Shown here: piece after piece, positions 40,838 through 48,850 of the stretch
Layout of the letters: each line of letters starts with the position of its first letter
Numbering within the stretch: the first letter of the stretch is position 1
Source: a virus
DNA length: 64,000 nt
Virus record (IMG/VR): IMGVR_UViG_3300009502_000028
Coordinates: 1 to 64,000 of that record
Reading direction: 5' to 3' (one strand)
Position numbers and translations under genes: made by a program
Notes under the pieces: generated by a model
Told to the model about the DNA's origin: nothing
What the model saw: only the letters and a program-made list of their open reading frames with translations
Databases searched by the model: none

Positions 40838-40907
40838 AATTTTAAAAAATGGTGACACCCAGGCGATTTCCACGCCCCTGTCGCTTTCGCTGTCACAGTC
40901 TCAGATT

Positions 40908-41246
40908 TTACTTTCGGCTAGCTTTCTGAGCGGGTGTCATTTTTGAACTAGTCTTCCATTTTCCTTCTGCCCGCAAAAAGGCTTCCGATTTCAGACGAGC
41001 ACTTGCATTGACGACCCTCAATTTTGTATCGCAAGGGCCATAGCACAGGCGTTCAAGCTCGCTACAGGCCAGAACCTGTTTTGCGATGGATAATTGCGAC
41101 CATGCAGAATGAATCGCATTTAAGTCGCCGGTGTAGTTTGGCTGATATTGATAATAACTACCAGATTTAATTTCTTCTCCGGTAGGTTCATGATATTCTT
41201 CTCCACACACAGTTGCAATTGCAACGTTTATTTCTTGATCAGTCAT
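40908..41246 (-). CDS. Phage ABA-sandwich-type protein, 112 aa
   Basis: MTDQEINVAIATVCG at the start and PNYTGDLNAIHSAWSQLS near residue 35 fit the phage ABA sandwich family (function unknown). Its 5' leader contains a CRISPR-type repeat at 41257 behind the promoter at about 41293-41322. Confidence 0.75.
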   Translation of the reverse strand: MTDQEINVAIATVCGEEYHEPTGEEIKSGSYYQYQPNYTGDLNAIHSAWSQLSIAKQVLACSELERLCYGPCDTKLRVVNASARLKSEAFLRAEGKWKTSSKMTPAQKASRK

Positions 41247-41256
41247 GTGATATGTT

Positions 41257-41291
41257 GGTGATGTAGTGGCTGGTCTGTTCCGGCATTTTAC
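41257..41291 (-). repeat. CRISPR-type repeat in a 5' leader
   Basis: Several changes but the CTGG/CCAG core pairs as CCGG-CCAG partly. It lies downstream of TTGACA-17-TAGCAT and 10 bases upstream of the start codon of the 112-aa gene. Confidence 0.75.
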
Positions 41292-41294
41292 TTC

Positions 41295-41594
41295 CTATAT
41301 GCTATCAGATTGCATAGTCTTTGTCAACCTATTCCTTTGAAACCGATCATAATTCTCTTGCATCGCCATCCAAAAATCGGATGAGATATGGAGGGTGTTT
41401 TCCAACTTCTCGGCAATTGTCAAGGTGATCGGAGCTTGCCAATTAACTATGTTAGTAATTTTCAGCGGGGGAACATCCACCAGTTTGGAAAACTCAGATA
41501 TGGTAAGCCCATATTGGTTTATAGTTTCGAGAAGGGTTTCACCGGGATGCGAGCAATAATTTGGTTTGTAAGGATGAAGTGTTTTTGATTTCAT
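41295..41594 (-). CDS. HigA/VapI-type antitoxin-like regulator, 99 aa
   Basis: SHPGETLLETINQYGLTISE, KITNIVNWQAPIT and SSDFWMAMQENYDRFQ are the typical order of HigA-family helix-turn-helix antitoxins. No HigB toxin gene is adjacent, so it is an orphan. TTGACT-17-TAGAAT promoter nine bases before ATG. Confidence 0.85.
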   Translation of the reverse strand: MKSKTLHPYKPNYCSHPGETLLETINQYGLTISEFSKLVDVPPLKITNIVNWQAPITLTIAEKLENTLHISSDFWMAMQENYDRFQRNRLTKTMQSDSI

Positions 41595-41659
41595 GCTGGA
41601 TATATTCTATCCGAAGATTTATAAAAAGTCAACTATATTTCCAAATTTTTTTGTTCACT

Positions 41660-41800
41660 TTCTTGGAGGAAGGAAGCCTCTATCCCTTTAGGGTAGAGGA
41701 GGAATTCCGACCATTCTTAATATCCTACACCAACCACCTCAGTTTGTCAACCATAAAATAAATCACATATTTTAACTTTTTTTGATGTTTTCGTTTATCG
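41660..41800 (+). mobile_element. Left end of TnpB element 2
   Basis: GGAGGAAGGAAGCCTCTATC hairpin (CCTCTA/TAGAGG) then GGAATTCCGACCATTC, matching the left ends at 44217 and 60427. Confidence 0.75.
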
Positions 41801-41823
41801 TGTGATATATATTGTTGTAACAA

Positions 41824-42975
41824 ATGATTACTTATAATACAAAACTAATCGGTGATACAAGCGAACTTAAAAAGTTGCTTGAACATCAAAAACTTGTATT
41901 TAATTTTGCTTCTAAAGAACAGTTTTCCGAATCTAAAATTGTTCCAAAAATATTACACTCCAAAGTATATCATAATATTAGAAAACAATACCCCGAAATA
42001 ACATCACAAGTAATCATTCGTTCTCTAAATGAATGTATTTCGTCGTATCGTTCCGTTAAATCAAATAAACATAAAATAAAATCTCCGATTGAAAAAAAGA
42101 AATTATCAATGCGGTTGGATAAAAGACTTTATTCAATACCAAATAAATCTTCAATTCGTATAACAACCGCAAATAAAAGACAAACATTTGAATTCACGGT
42201 TTATCCACGACTTAAAGAATTACTTAATAAATATTCCTATCAAGACCCTCTGATTTATGAGGACATGGGAAACATCTATATTTGTTTGTCATTTGAAAAT
42301 AAACAACCTCAATTGAAACCCAGATTGGCAATTGGAGTCGATCTAGGTATTCGTAGGTCTGCCGCAACAAGCGAAGGAAAATTAATTATAGATAAAAAAT
42401 TCAATGAACGTAAACGAAGATTAAGACACCAAAAAGACATCCTCAAATCTAAGGGGACAAAATCTGCCCGCAGAAAATTAAGATATTCTTTAAGACGAAA
42501 AGAACATAATCAAAACAAAAACCAGACCCATCTAATTGCTAATTCCGTTCTCAATACCGAAGCAGACATAATTTGCTTAGAAAATCTCAAATCCATAAAA
42601 GTAAAGAAAAATAAATACCAAAACAAAAGAAGTATATCACAAGTTCCATTATTTGAACTTCGTAGAGTAATAACCTATAAGGCACAGAATCAAGGTAAAA
42701 CTGTTCTGCTCGTTTGCCCTTACAACACATCTAAAACCGATTCCGTAACAGGCAAGGTTGAAGGTGAGAGAAGAGGTTGTAGATTTTACTCTAAAGTTAA
42801 TGGAATGATATACGATGCGGATATAAATGCAGCGATTAACATTGCTAAATTATCCAAACATCCCATATCACAAACTAACCGTTTGACTTATGGGCAGGCG
42901 ACAGTCAATTCGCCGAATGAATATAAATCACTGAGAAAGCTCGGTGTCTTTCAAGCCCCCATGGCTTTAGCCTAG
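41824..42975 (+). CDS. tnpB: TnpB-like nuclease without zinc ribbon, 383 aa
   Basis: RuvC motifs GVDLGIRRSA (near 169), ICLENLKS (near 250) and DADINAAINI (near 338) are present. Where TnpB normally has two CxxC pairs there are only CPY and GCRF. Related to the proteins at 33143 and 44363, forming a separate subgroup from the one at 24162. The right end overlaps the gene's 3' end. Confidence 0.88.
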   Translation: MITYNTKLIGDTSELKKLLEHQKLVFNFASKEQFSESKIVPKILHSKVYHNIRKQYPEITSQVIIRSLNECISSYRSVKSNKHKIKSPIEKKKLSMRLDKRLYSIPNKSSIRITTANKRQTFEFTVYPRLKELLNKYSYQDPLIYEDMGNIYICLSFENKQPQLKPRLAIGVDLGIRRSAATSEGKLIIDKKFNERKRRLRHQKDILKSKGTKSARRKLRYSLRRKEHNQNKNQTHLIANSVLNTEADIICLENLKSIKVKKNKYQNKRSISQVPLFELRRVITYKAQNQGKTVLLVCPYNTSKTDSVTGKVEGERRGCRFYSKVNGMIYDADINAAINIAKLSKHPISQTNRLTYGQATVNSPNEYKSLRKLGVFQAPMALA

Positions 42976-43010
42976 GGGTTGTTGACTGTAGGCGGGAAGC
43001 TACCGATTTT
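42950..43010 (+). mobile_element. Right end of TnpB element 2
   Basis: CAAGCCCCCATGGCTTTAGC hairpin then GGGGTTGTTGAC, the shared right-end sequence. Probable guide-RNA scaffold region. Confidence 0.65.
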
Positions 43011-43020
43011 TTGAAAAATG

Positions 43021-43224
43021 TCAATTCTCAACAATCGATTTGAATATATTTTTCATACGAGGAGTCTTTGAACTATTAATACTACCCACACTAACTCCAA
43101 TGAGAATTATAAATAATATTACGAAAAAATAAATAACCATCATCTTAATAGTAGTATAAGATGATTTAACATGGTGGGCTCCTAAAAAAATACCACTTCT
43201 ACTGAATGAATATTTGGTTCTCAT
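43021..43224 (-). CDS. Membrane protein, 67 aa
   Basis: One helix (MMVIYFFVILFIILIGVSVG) between basic parts. Its start overlaps the stop of the exported protein gene at 43221, so they are coupled. Its 3' part abuts the element right end and may be shortened. Confidence 0.6.
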   Translation of the reverse strand: MRTKYSFSRSGIFLGAHHVKSSYTTIKMMVIYFFVILFIILIGVSVGSINSSKTPRMKNIFKSIVEN

Positions 43225-43706
43225 TCATATTTCGTTCTTTGATACATCATAAGAACAAATAAAAAGAATATTCCCAGCAACAATAATGCCCCACTTGGAG
43301 CTTCTGGTATCGTTAATCTAATTGAATTAAGAAACATTGTAGCATTGTCATGACTACCATCCGTTACAATAAGGGTCCAATTATTATATTTACTACCTAG
43401 AAAATCAACAATAGGCTCAGATGTAAAAGTTGTTCCCGTTACAACATCTCCGACTGAAATCAAATCATAATGAACCGGTCCATGTTGCAATACCGCCGCA
43501 ATAGAACTAATAGGCCCTTTTGATAATGAATACGATAAAGTAGCTTGAAATGGATTGGTATTAAATTGAGCACCGGGAGAAAATGTCACAGATACCGATT
43601 GTCCTTTATCGGGCACTATCTGATCGATATTATAAAGGAATGTATTGGATTGTCCGAAACAAGACAATGCCATACACAAAAATAAAATGTAAGTGAAAGT
43701 TTTCAT
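43221..43706 (-). CDS. Exported P-domain-like protein with PEP-CTERM-like end, 161 aa
   Basis: N-terminal signal peptide (MKTFTYILFLCMALSCFG). NNWTLIVTDGSHDNATMFLN and SIRLTI resemble the P/Homo-B domain (WtL.V.D...D.G.L.s..L.i). The C-terminus IPEAPSGALLLLGIFF, hydrophobic helix and YQRTKYE resembles a PEP-CTERM sorting signal. Such proteins are abundant in Verrucomicrobia and Planctomycetes. Unusual cargo for a phage. Confidence 0.6.
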   Translation of the reverse strand: MKTFTYILFLCMALSCFGQSNTFLYNIDQIVPDKGQSVSVTFSPGAQFNTNPFQATLSYSLSKGPISSIAAVLQHGPVHYDLISVGDVVTGTTFTSEPIVDFLGSKYNNWTLIVTDGSHDNATMFLNSIRLTIPEAPSGALLLLGIFFLFVLMMYQRTKYE

Positions 43707-43789
43707 TGTGATAATACATATATCAACCTTATCTAATAAAGCGTCAGTAGTTATACGGTAGGAAAAACCCCCATATCCCGCATAAAAAA

Positions 43790-43815
43790 GCCTCTCACTA
43801 TATCGGTGAGAGGCT
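43790..43815 (-). terminator. Rho-independent terminator
   Basis: 10-bp stem AGCCTCTCAC/GTGAGAGGCT with six T on the minus strand, after the DUF4326 gene. Confidence 0.85.
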
Positions 43816-43839
43816 ATAACATTAATCACAAACTAACGT

Positions 43840-44154
43840 CTAATTCGGTAAACTATTAAGCCATTTTGCTATAATATCTCCGTGACATGCAAATGGTTTG
43901 CAAAAACATCCCAGCGTTTTGTCTTTTAATTCCATTACTCGACGTTTAAATTCCGCATCATGTTGAATTCGATCTAAAAAATAATTCGTATATTCTTTAA
44001 TTGATTCTTCTCGGGTTGGTAATAAAAACATTGCTTTGACTGCGCTTTTGTCGTGCGTAAATGGATTGCAAAAATATCCATCTTTTCCAAACCCCGCACG
44101 TCCGATATAAACATCATATATATGTCCATTATTAATATTTATTATTGTAGTCAT
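43840..44154 (-). CDS. DUF4326-family protein, 104 aa
   Basis: YIGRAGFGKDGYFCNPFTHD, RVMELKDKTLGCFCKP and ACHGDIIAKWLN match DUF4326 (YIGR...GNP..., L.CwC.P..CHgd.l). The family is common in phages; function unknown, possibly metal or nucleotide binding. Start at MTTIININNG as in the family. Confidence 0.85.
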   Translation of the reverse strand: MTTIININNGHIYDVYIGRAGFGKDGYFCNPFTHDKSAVKAMFLLPTREESIKEYTNYFLDRIQHDAEFKRRVMELKDKTLGCFCKPFACHGDIIAKWLNSLPN

Positions 44155-44216
44155 CGCCGGATTCCTCCGTCGTATAAATATCAACGACCAACCAAAATCG
44201 GGAGATTTCATATTTT

Positions 44217-44335
44217 TTTGGAGGAAGGAAACCCCGACGGCTTTAGCCTCGGGGAGGAATTCCGACCATTCTTAATATCCTACACCAACCACCTCAATTT
44301 GTCAACCACAAAAATATTTTAATTTTTCGATGTTT
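44217..44335 (+). mobile_element. Left end of TnpB element 3
   Basis: AACCCCGACGGCTTTAGCCT hairpin and GGAATTCCGACCATTC. Nearly identical to the solitary copy at 60427-60545. Confidence 0.8.
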
Positions 44336-44362
44336 TCGGTTTCACAACACTATTTATTTATT

Positions 44363-45505
44363 GTGAAGACCTATAATATTAAACTTCAATTTGAAAGTAA
44401 AGAAGATAAACAACTTCTTCTTGATTCTTTAGAACTGAAGAAACAGGCATTTAATCTAATCTCCAAAATTAGATTTGAAATGGATGTATGCCAAGGTCTT
44501 AAAGGTCTCCATGATAGATGCTATTATAAAATTAAAGAAGCAATTCCAACCATTCCTTCTCAATTTATTATCAAAGCAGAACAAGATGTTGTATCAAAAT
44601 ATCAAGCTATCCGAAAAAATAAACATCAGTTAGAAGAAGCCCCACAAACCGATAAATTATCCATCAATTTAGATAAAAGAATATATAAATGGGTTGGTAA
44701 CGATAAAATCAAGCTCACTACTCATACAAAAAGAATTGTTTGTAGTTTTATTCCATATGATAAATTGAATGAAATGTATGCTAAATACAAACTCCAAGAC
44801 CCATCTCTCTTTGTTAAAAACAATGATATCTATTTATCGGTCGTATTCAATGATGAAACTTCGTTTATTGATAATCAAAAATCTATTGGTTTTGATTTGG
44901 GAATCAAACGATTAGTAGCAACCAGTGAAGGAGATATTATAAAGGGGAATGAGTTTAATACTTACAAGCGAAAAATAAGATGGAGCAAGCGAAAACTTCA
45001 ATCTAAACAAAATCATTCTCACTCGGCAAGGAAAAAATTAAACACACTTAAACGAAAAGAACATAATTTTAGTAAAAATTACATACATCATATCGTTAAT
45101 ACATTATTAAAAAATGATGCTAATACGATTGTTATTGAGGATTTATCGAAAATCAAATCAAAGAATAGGGGAAAGAAATTTAATAATAGACAATCTCAAG
45201 TACCTTATTATTTGTTAAAAACCATACTGACCTACAAAGCACAATCTCTCGGGAAGAGAGTGGAAATGGTTAAGCCTTACTTCACCAGTCAAAATGACCA
45301 TAGAGGAATTGAGAGTGGTAAGAGGAAGGGCTGTAGGTATTATGCTTCGGATGGAATTATATTAGATGCGGACTTGAATGCTGCAAATAATATTAAATTA
45401 AGAGGAAGCAAACACTCCAACTCGTGCTGTGAAGCACTTGATGGACAGGTGAACGTCAACTCACCAATTGTCGGACATAACTCTGGCAAGCCCCTATCCC
45501 TTTAG
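44363..45505 (+). CDS. tnpB: TnpB-like nuclease without zinc ribbon, 380 aa
   Basis: GTG start aligns with that of the relative at 41824 (VKTYNIKLQF / MITYNTKLIG). A longer frame from ATG at 44330 is also open. Motifs GFDLGIKRLVATS, IVIEDLSKIK and DADLNAANNI keep D, E and D; no CxxC ribbon. No Y1 transposase gene is present. Confidence 0.87.
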   Translation: MKTYNIKLQFESKEDKQLLLDSLELKKQAFNLISKIRFEMDVCQGLKGLHDRCYYKIKEAIPTIPSQFIIKAEQDVVSKYQAIRKNKHQLEEAPQTDKLSINLDKRIYKWVGNDKIKLTTHTKRIVCSFIPYDKLNEMYAKYKLQDPSLFVKNNDIYLSVVFNDETSFIDNQKSIGFDLGIKRLVATSEGDIIKGNEFNTYKRKIRWSKRKLQSKQNHSHSARKKLNTLKRKEHNFSKNYIHHIVNTLLKNDANTIVIEDLSKIKSKNRGKKFNNRQSQVPYYLLKTILTYKAQSLGKRVEMVKPYFTSQNDHRGIESGKRKGCRYYASDGIILDADLNAANNIKLRGSKHSNSCCEALDGQVNVNSPIVGHNSGKPLSL

Positions 45506-45520
45506 GGTAGGGGTTGTTGA
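45480..45520 (+). mobile_element. Right end of TnpB element 3
   Basis: AAGCCCCTATCCCTTTAGGG hairpin then TAGGGGTTGTTGAC. It overlaps the ends of tnpB and of the minus-strand gene at 45502. Confidence 0.75.
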
Positions 45521-45858
45521 CAATCCGGCTCGGGAAATTCGACTTCAGTCGCAACTGAATTGGCAATAATATCCATTTCTTTATCTATTGCGATTTGAAT
45601 GACATCATCCATTGGAATAGCGGTTTTTGTTGCCATATCCCAAACACCTGTCACCCACCACTTCTCTATGGTAAAATAGGGATCTTCACGATGAGTGCCA
45701 CAGATACTACCATATTCATAATCAAATGCGTCATCTTCCCAAATGCCACTAAACTCAATAGTAGCACCAATATATCTGCCATCCGGAAGTTCAAAATCTT
45801 CTAGAGTAAGTATTTCACTTTTAAGAGTCCAATAGCTATCACCTTTTTCAGATTGCAT
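45502..45858 (-). CDS. Hypothetical protein ending in an element end, 118 aa
   Basis: Tryptophan-rich, not recognised. Its last residues CQQPLP come from the right end of TnpB element 3, so the natural C-terminus was cut by the insertion. Confidence 0.65.
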   Translation of the reverse strand: MQSEKGDSYWTLKSEILTLEDFELPDGRYIGATIEFSGIWEDDAFDYEYGSICGTHREDPYFTIEKWWVTGVWDMATKTAIPMDDVIQIAIDKEMDIIANSVATEVEFPEPDCQQPLP

Positions 45859-45863
45859 ATATT

Positions 45864-46091
45864 TTAATTATTTTTATCTAACCATCGATCAATAAACAAA
45901 TTTACCCATAATATGAATAACACCACCATTAATGAATAAACGCCTATTTCTTTTAGTAGAACCGTAATAATAACTCCAAACGAAATTCCTCCGAACACCA
46001 ACAGACACCAATAAACAGGCACATCTTCTTCTCGCATTGCTTTCAGAGATTTCAGAATATTTGTAATAATTTTAATGGTTTTATTTGACAT
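45864..46091 (-). CDS. Membrane protein, 75 aa
   Basis: Two helices (WCLLVFGGISFGVIITVLL and YSLMVVLFILWVNLFI). Starts directly before the stop of the 134-aa gene; co-transcribed. Confidence 0.65.
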   Translation of the reverse strand: MSNKTIKIITNILKSLKAMREEDVPVYWCLLVFGGISFGVIITVLLKEIGVYSLMVVLFILWVNLFIDRWLDKNN

Positions 46092-46092
46092 G

Positions 46093-46497
46093 TTAGTCCG
46101 AAACGAGTGAACGGTATTTATCAAGCAATTCGGAACATTTTTTGGCAGAACAGGTATAGTTAAAAAATCCTTCTTCAACCAAATATTCCCGTTGTAATGT
46201 ATGAAACCACCATCTCAAGTTATGTTCTGGAGTATAACTTTTATCTTCTTCTACCGCACTTTTGTCGGTCGTTCCAAAATAACCATATCCAACTTCCCGC
46301 AATCCTCGCATAATCCCAAATGCCTCTCCATAATATCCTTCATTACAAATCACCGAATGTATTACGGGATCAATTGGATTGGCATCATCATAATTACTCC
46401 AGCGGTTCCATACATAGTTCCGGTGAGCCGCCAGCATCAATTTAATTTGATTGATAATAGCAGTTTTATGTCGGGAAGATAACTCTTTATATTTCAT
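46093..46497 (-). CDS. Hypothetical protein, 134 aa
   Basis: Aromatic, helical, not recognised (NEGYYGEAFGIMRGLREVGY). Six bases after the stop of the 120-aa gene. Confidence 0.7.
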   Translation of the reverse strand: MKYKELSSRHKTAIINQIKLMLAAHRNYVWNRWSNYDDANPIDPVIHSVICNEGYYGEAFGIMRGLREVGYGYFGTTDKSAVEEDKSYTPEHNLRWWFHTLQREYLVEEGFFNYTCSAKKCSELLDKYRSLVSD

Positions 46498-46503
46498 ATA
46501 AAA

Positions 46504-46866
46504 TTAAAAGGGAACATCGTTTTCCGGCAATTCTCCGGTTTCAGCGACACATACAATTTGCTCAAACAGTCCTACTTGGCATTTTTGCACCAACAAATCA
46601 GCCGCAGCGGCATAAACTAATCCTTCCGAATAATCTTTAAAGTCAGCAGCATGAATCTTTTCTGCCAATTTAATTGTCTCTTTTCGGATTTTTTGCCAAT
46701 CTCGATAAATTGAAAAAAATCGTTGTATCATTTCATTCCCCAATTTAGTAAACGGCTTAATGTCTTTAGTTTTACATTCCTTTAATAGCCATTCAATTGA
46801 GATGGCGACAGTATCAATTGATACATCCTGCGCCTCTAACCGTTCATGTGCTTCGTTTAATGTCAT
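46504..46866 (-). CDS. Hypothetical protein, 120 aa
   Basis: Helical, begins MTLNEAHERLEAQDVSIDTV. Not recognised. Heads a minus-strand series down to 45502. Confidence 0.7.
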   Translation of the reverse strand: MTLNEAHERLEAQDVSIDTVAISIEWLLKECKTKDIKPFTKLGNEMIQRFFSIYRDWQKIRKETIKLAEKIHAADFKDYSEGLVYAAAADLLVQKCQVGLFEQIVCVAETGELPENDVPF

Positions 46867-46947
46867 ATGTTATATTGGGTGTTAGTAAGAATTTTTTTAA
46901 GTTCACTTACACAGTCGCCGTTGATTATGTTGTGTTCTGTTGTCAAA

Positions 46948-47091
46948 TTATGTTAATGATTCACGTATCATTTGTGGTGTTCTACCGTATTCTCCTACAC
47001 GTCCTATAGTTCCAAAAAGGATTTTCTTTCCCGGATATTTATCTCGAACTTTCTGACATCCAATCCGATTCTCAACAACCGCTATATATAT
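46948..47091 (-). CDS. Possible small protein with ATA start, 47 codons
   Basis: Protein-like frame (IYIAVVENRIGCQKVRDKYP, GKKILFGTIG) right after the zinc-ribbon gene but with ATA where ATG is expected. Either a rare start, a mutation or a sequencing error. Confidence 0.3.
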   Translation of the reverse strand: MYIAVVENRIGCQKVRDKYPGKKILFGTIGRVGEYGRTPQMIRESLT

Positions 47092-47094
47092 GGA

Positions 47095-47274
47095 TTATTT
47101 CTTCTTTTTTTGTTCCACCGGAAAATAGTCACAAGCGGGGCACGATACTTTGGGCTCGGCAGTTCCAACATCCCATCCTATGATACGCCATCTGGCGTAA
47201 GTAATACTTTTGGCATCTTCAAACGTATCTATTTTGTTGCAACACAAACACTTAACTTTCCATTTTGCGGTCAT
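47095..47274 (-). CDS. Zinc-ribbon protein, 59 aa
   Basis: KCLCCNKI near residue 8 and CPACDYF near 45. Overlaps the stop of the 83-aa gene by four bases (ATGA). Confidence 0.65.
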   Translation of the reverse strand: MTAKWKVKCLCCNKIDTFEDAKSITYARWRIIGWDVGTAEPKVSCPACDYFPVEQKKKK

Positions 47275-47522
47275 TTATTTACAAAATCCAATTCGGTTTG
47301 TTTAATTTTTTCAAGAATATTATTTTCACATTCTTTAAATGCTGCCCAATTATCCTGAATGATTTCAACATCGGTAAATGTTAACATCATTACCGAATCT
47401 TTCCAATTGGTTCCAAGAAACATGGTGGGCTCTCCATTGACTTCTTGAACCGTTCCAATTTGTCGATTACCAAGCAAGATGCTAATATAATCATTATTAA
47501 AAATGCAAACTACATTGTTCAT
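47271..47522 (-). CDS. Hypothetical protein, 83 aa
   Basis: Start MNNVVCIFNND because TTGACT-16-TAAGAT lies within the longer frame and ends seven bases before. Not recognised. Confidence 0.65.
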   Translation of the reverse strand: MNNVVCIFNNDYISILLGNRQIGTVQEVNGEPTMFLGTNWKDSVMMLTFTDVEIIQDNWAAFKECENNILEKIKQTELDFVNK

Positions 47523-47608
47523 CGTTAGCATCTTATCGTTTTTTTCAAAAAAGTCAACCTTTTTTTTTGTGTTGACATTTTCATGATAACCGATATAATA
47601 CAATCAAC

Positions 47609-47806
47609 ATGGGCAAATTTTTACAGGACACCGGCGAACAAATACTATCAACAGTTTTGTTTGTGTTTTCTATTTATTGTTTGGTGAAAGGTTGTCATGC
47701 GATTTATCATGATCCGCCATCGAACCAAATTGTAACTATTATCATGGCAGTAGGATTCACGGCGGGTACAATTAAATACTTTGTTGAAAAAAGAAAAAAC
47801 CAATGA
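47609..47806 (+). CDS. Membrane protein, 65 aa
   Basis: Two helices (LSTVLFVFSIYCLVKG and VTIIMAVGFTAGTIKYF). TTGACA-16-TATAAT promoter nine bases before ATG. Overlaps the next start by ATGA. Confidence 0.7.
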   Translation: MGKFLQDTGEQILSTVLFVFSIYCLVKGCHAIYHDPPSNQIVTIIMAVGFTAGTIKYFVEKRKNQ

Positions 47807-47910
47807 AATCAATAGCAAAATTATTATGGGCGATAGAACAAATATTTGTTTTATTTATTATTCTTCCCATTTCCGTTATATTCGCATTAATATTGAGTCG
47901 ATACGAGTAA
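47803..47910 (+). CDS. Membrane micropeptide, 35 aa
   Basis: MKSIAKLLWAIEQIFVLFII then LPISVIFALILSRYE: one long helix. Coupled to the 65-aa gene by ATGA. Confidence 0.6.
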   Translation: MKSIAKLLWAIEQIFVLFIILPISVIFALILSRYE

Positions 47911-47914
47911 CTTT

Positions 47915-48577
47915 CTATGGGCTACTCGGATCAGTTTTTGCTTTACACCCCATGTAAATTTCCCCGTCTTGTAAATTATAGTGGAAGCTTTTATCAAAGA
48001 AACCATGTTTCTTTACTCTGTTTAAATAAGTCATTACACAGTGAGCAGTTCCACTGCCGGGCTTAACCCATTCACGATCCCCAAACGTCATTGCTAGAAG
48101 TATATCCGATTGAGCTACTAAAGCATTTCTTGCCCAAAATCCTTTAGCAACGTGAACCTCTGCCCCTTGTTGAATTGCGATGGATAGTTCACTCAAAGAA
48201 TTAACTCCCAACTTACGTGAGAAACGAGCATGAAGTCTATTAGCGATATCTCCGGTGGAATATCCTTTGGCTCGCTCATTATCACTTGAAGGAGTAGTAT
48301 CAAATCCCTCATCAACCCCAAGAAATTGACAGGGGAAAAAAAGTTTAAGTTTCGGAACTTCTTTATTTAAATATAAAGTAACGGCGGAGTGGTCAGCAAA
48401 CGCCGCACCCCCCGCCGCAAGTGTTGTCACATCATATCCACCCTCGTTGAATTGTTTAAGTAATACTCGAACGCATTCACACATAGCATCAAAGTGATTG
48501 CGAGAAAGACGTTCTGCATCTTGTTTCCTTCCAGCGGTACCACAAATTCCGAAAATTACCTCATTATGCACGATCAA
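47915..48577 (-). CDS. Predicted SLOG/Rossmann-type nucleotide-binding protein, 220 aa
   Basis: VIFGICGTAGRKQDAERL at the start, LAAGGAAFADHSAVTLYL near residue 53, and QSDILLAMTFGD with GSGTAHCVMTYL near 163-185 fit the SLOG fold (G.GG..GAD..a and a final GSGT loop). SLOG proteins bind nucleotides or NAD-derived signals. Stands beside the NAD genes. Assignment by pattern. Confidence 0.55.
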   Translation of the reverse strand: MIVHNEVIFGICGTAGRKQDAERLSRNHFDAMCECVRVLLKQFNEGGYDVTTLAAGGAAFADHSAVTLYLNKEVPKLKLFFPCQFLGVDEGFDTTPSSDNERAKGYSTGDIANRLHARFSRKLGVNSLSELSIAIQQGAEVHVAKGFWARNALVAQSDILLAMTFGDREWVKPGSGTAHCVMTYLNRVKKHGFFDKSFHYNLQDGEIYMGCKAKTDPSSP

Positions 48578-48848
48578 ATAATTCCGGATGATTTTCTACG
48601 ATATTACAAATTATATCTACAATTTCTTTGGGACTGAAAACGCTCTTCCAATCGCACTTTTCAGATATTTCGTTTATTTGATACATGTATAATTCATATA
48701 ATCGTTTTCGGTTTATTACACGGCGGTCAAGTAGCTCTTCAATAATCACTCGTTCCCCAATAATGATTCCATTAATATCATCATCACAGCGAACGGTGAG
48801 TTCTTTATTAGAAGAATCTGCGCCAATTATTTCACCTGAAAATAGCAT
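48564..48848 (-). CDS. Hypothetical protein, 94 aa
   Basis: N-terminal beta part (GEIIGADSSNKELTVRCDDD) and helical end. Overlaps the SLOG-like gene start by 14 bases. Not recognised. Confidence 0.65.
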   Translation of the reverse strand: MLFSGEIIGADSSNKELTVRCDDDINGIIIGERVIIEELLDRRVINRKRLYELYMYQINEISEKCDWKSVFSPKEIVDIICNIVENHPELFDRA

Positions 48849-48850
48849 AT

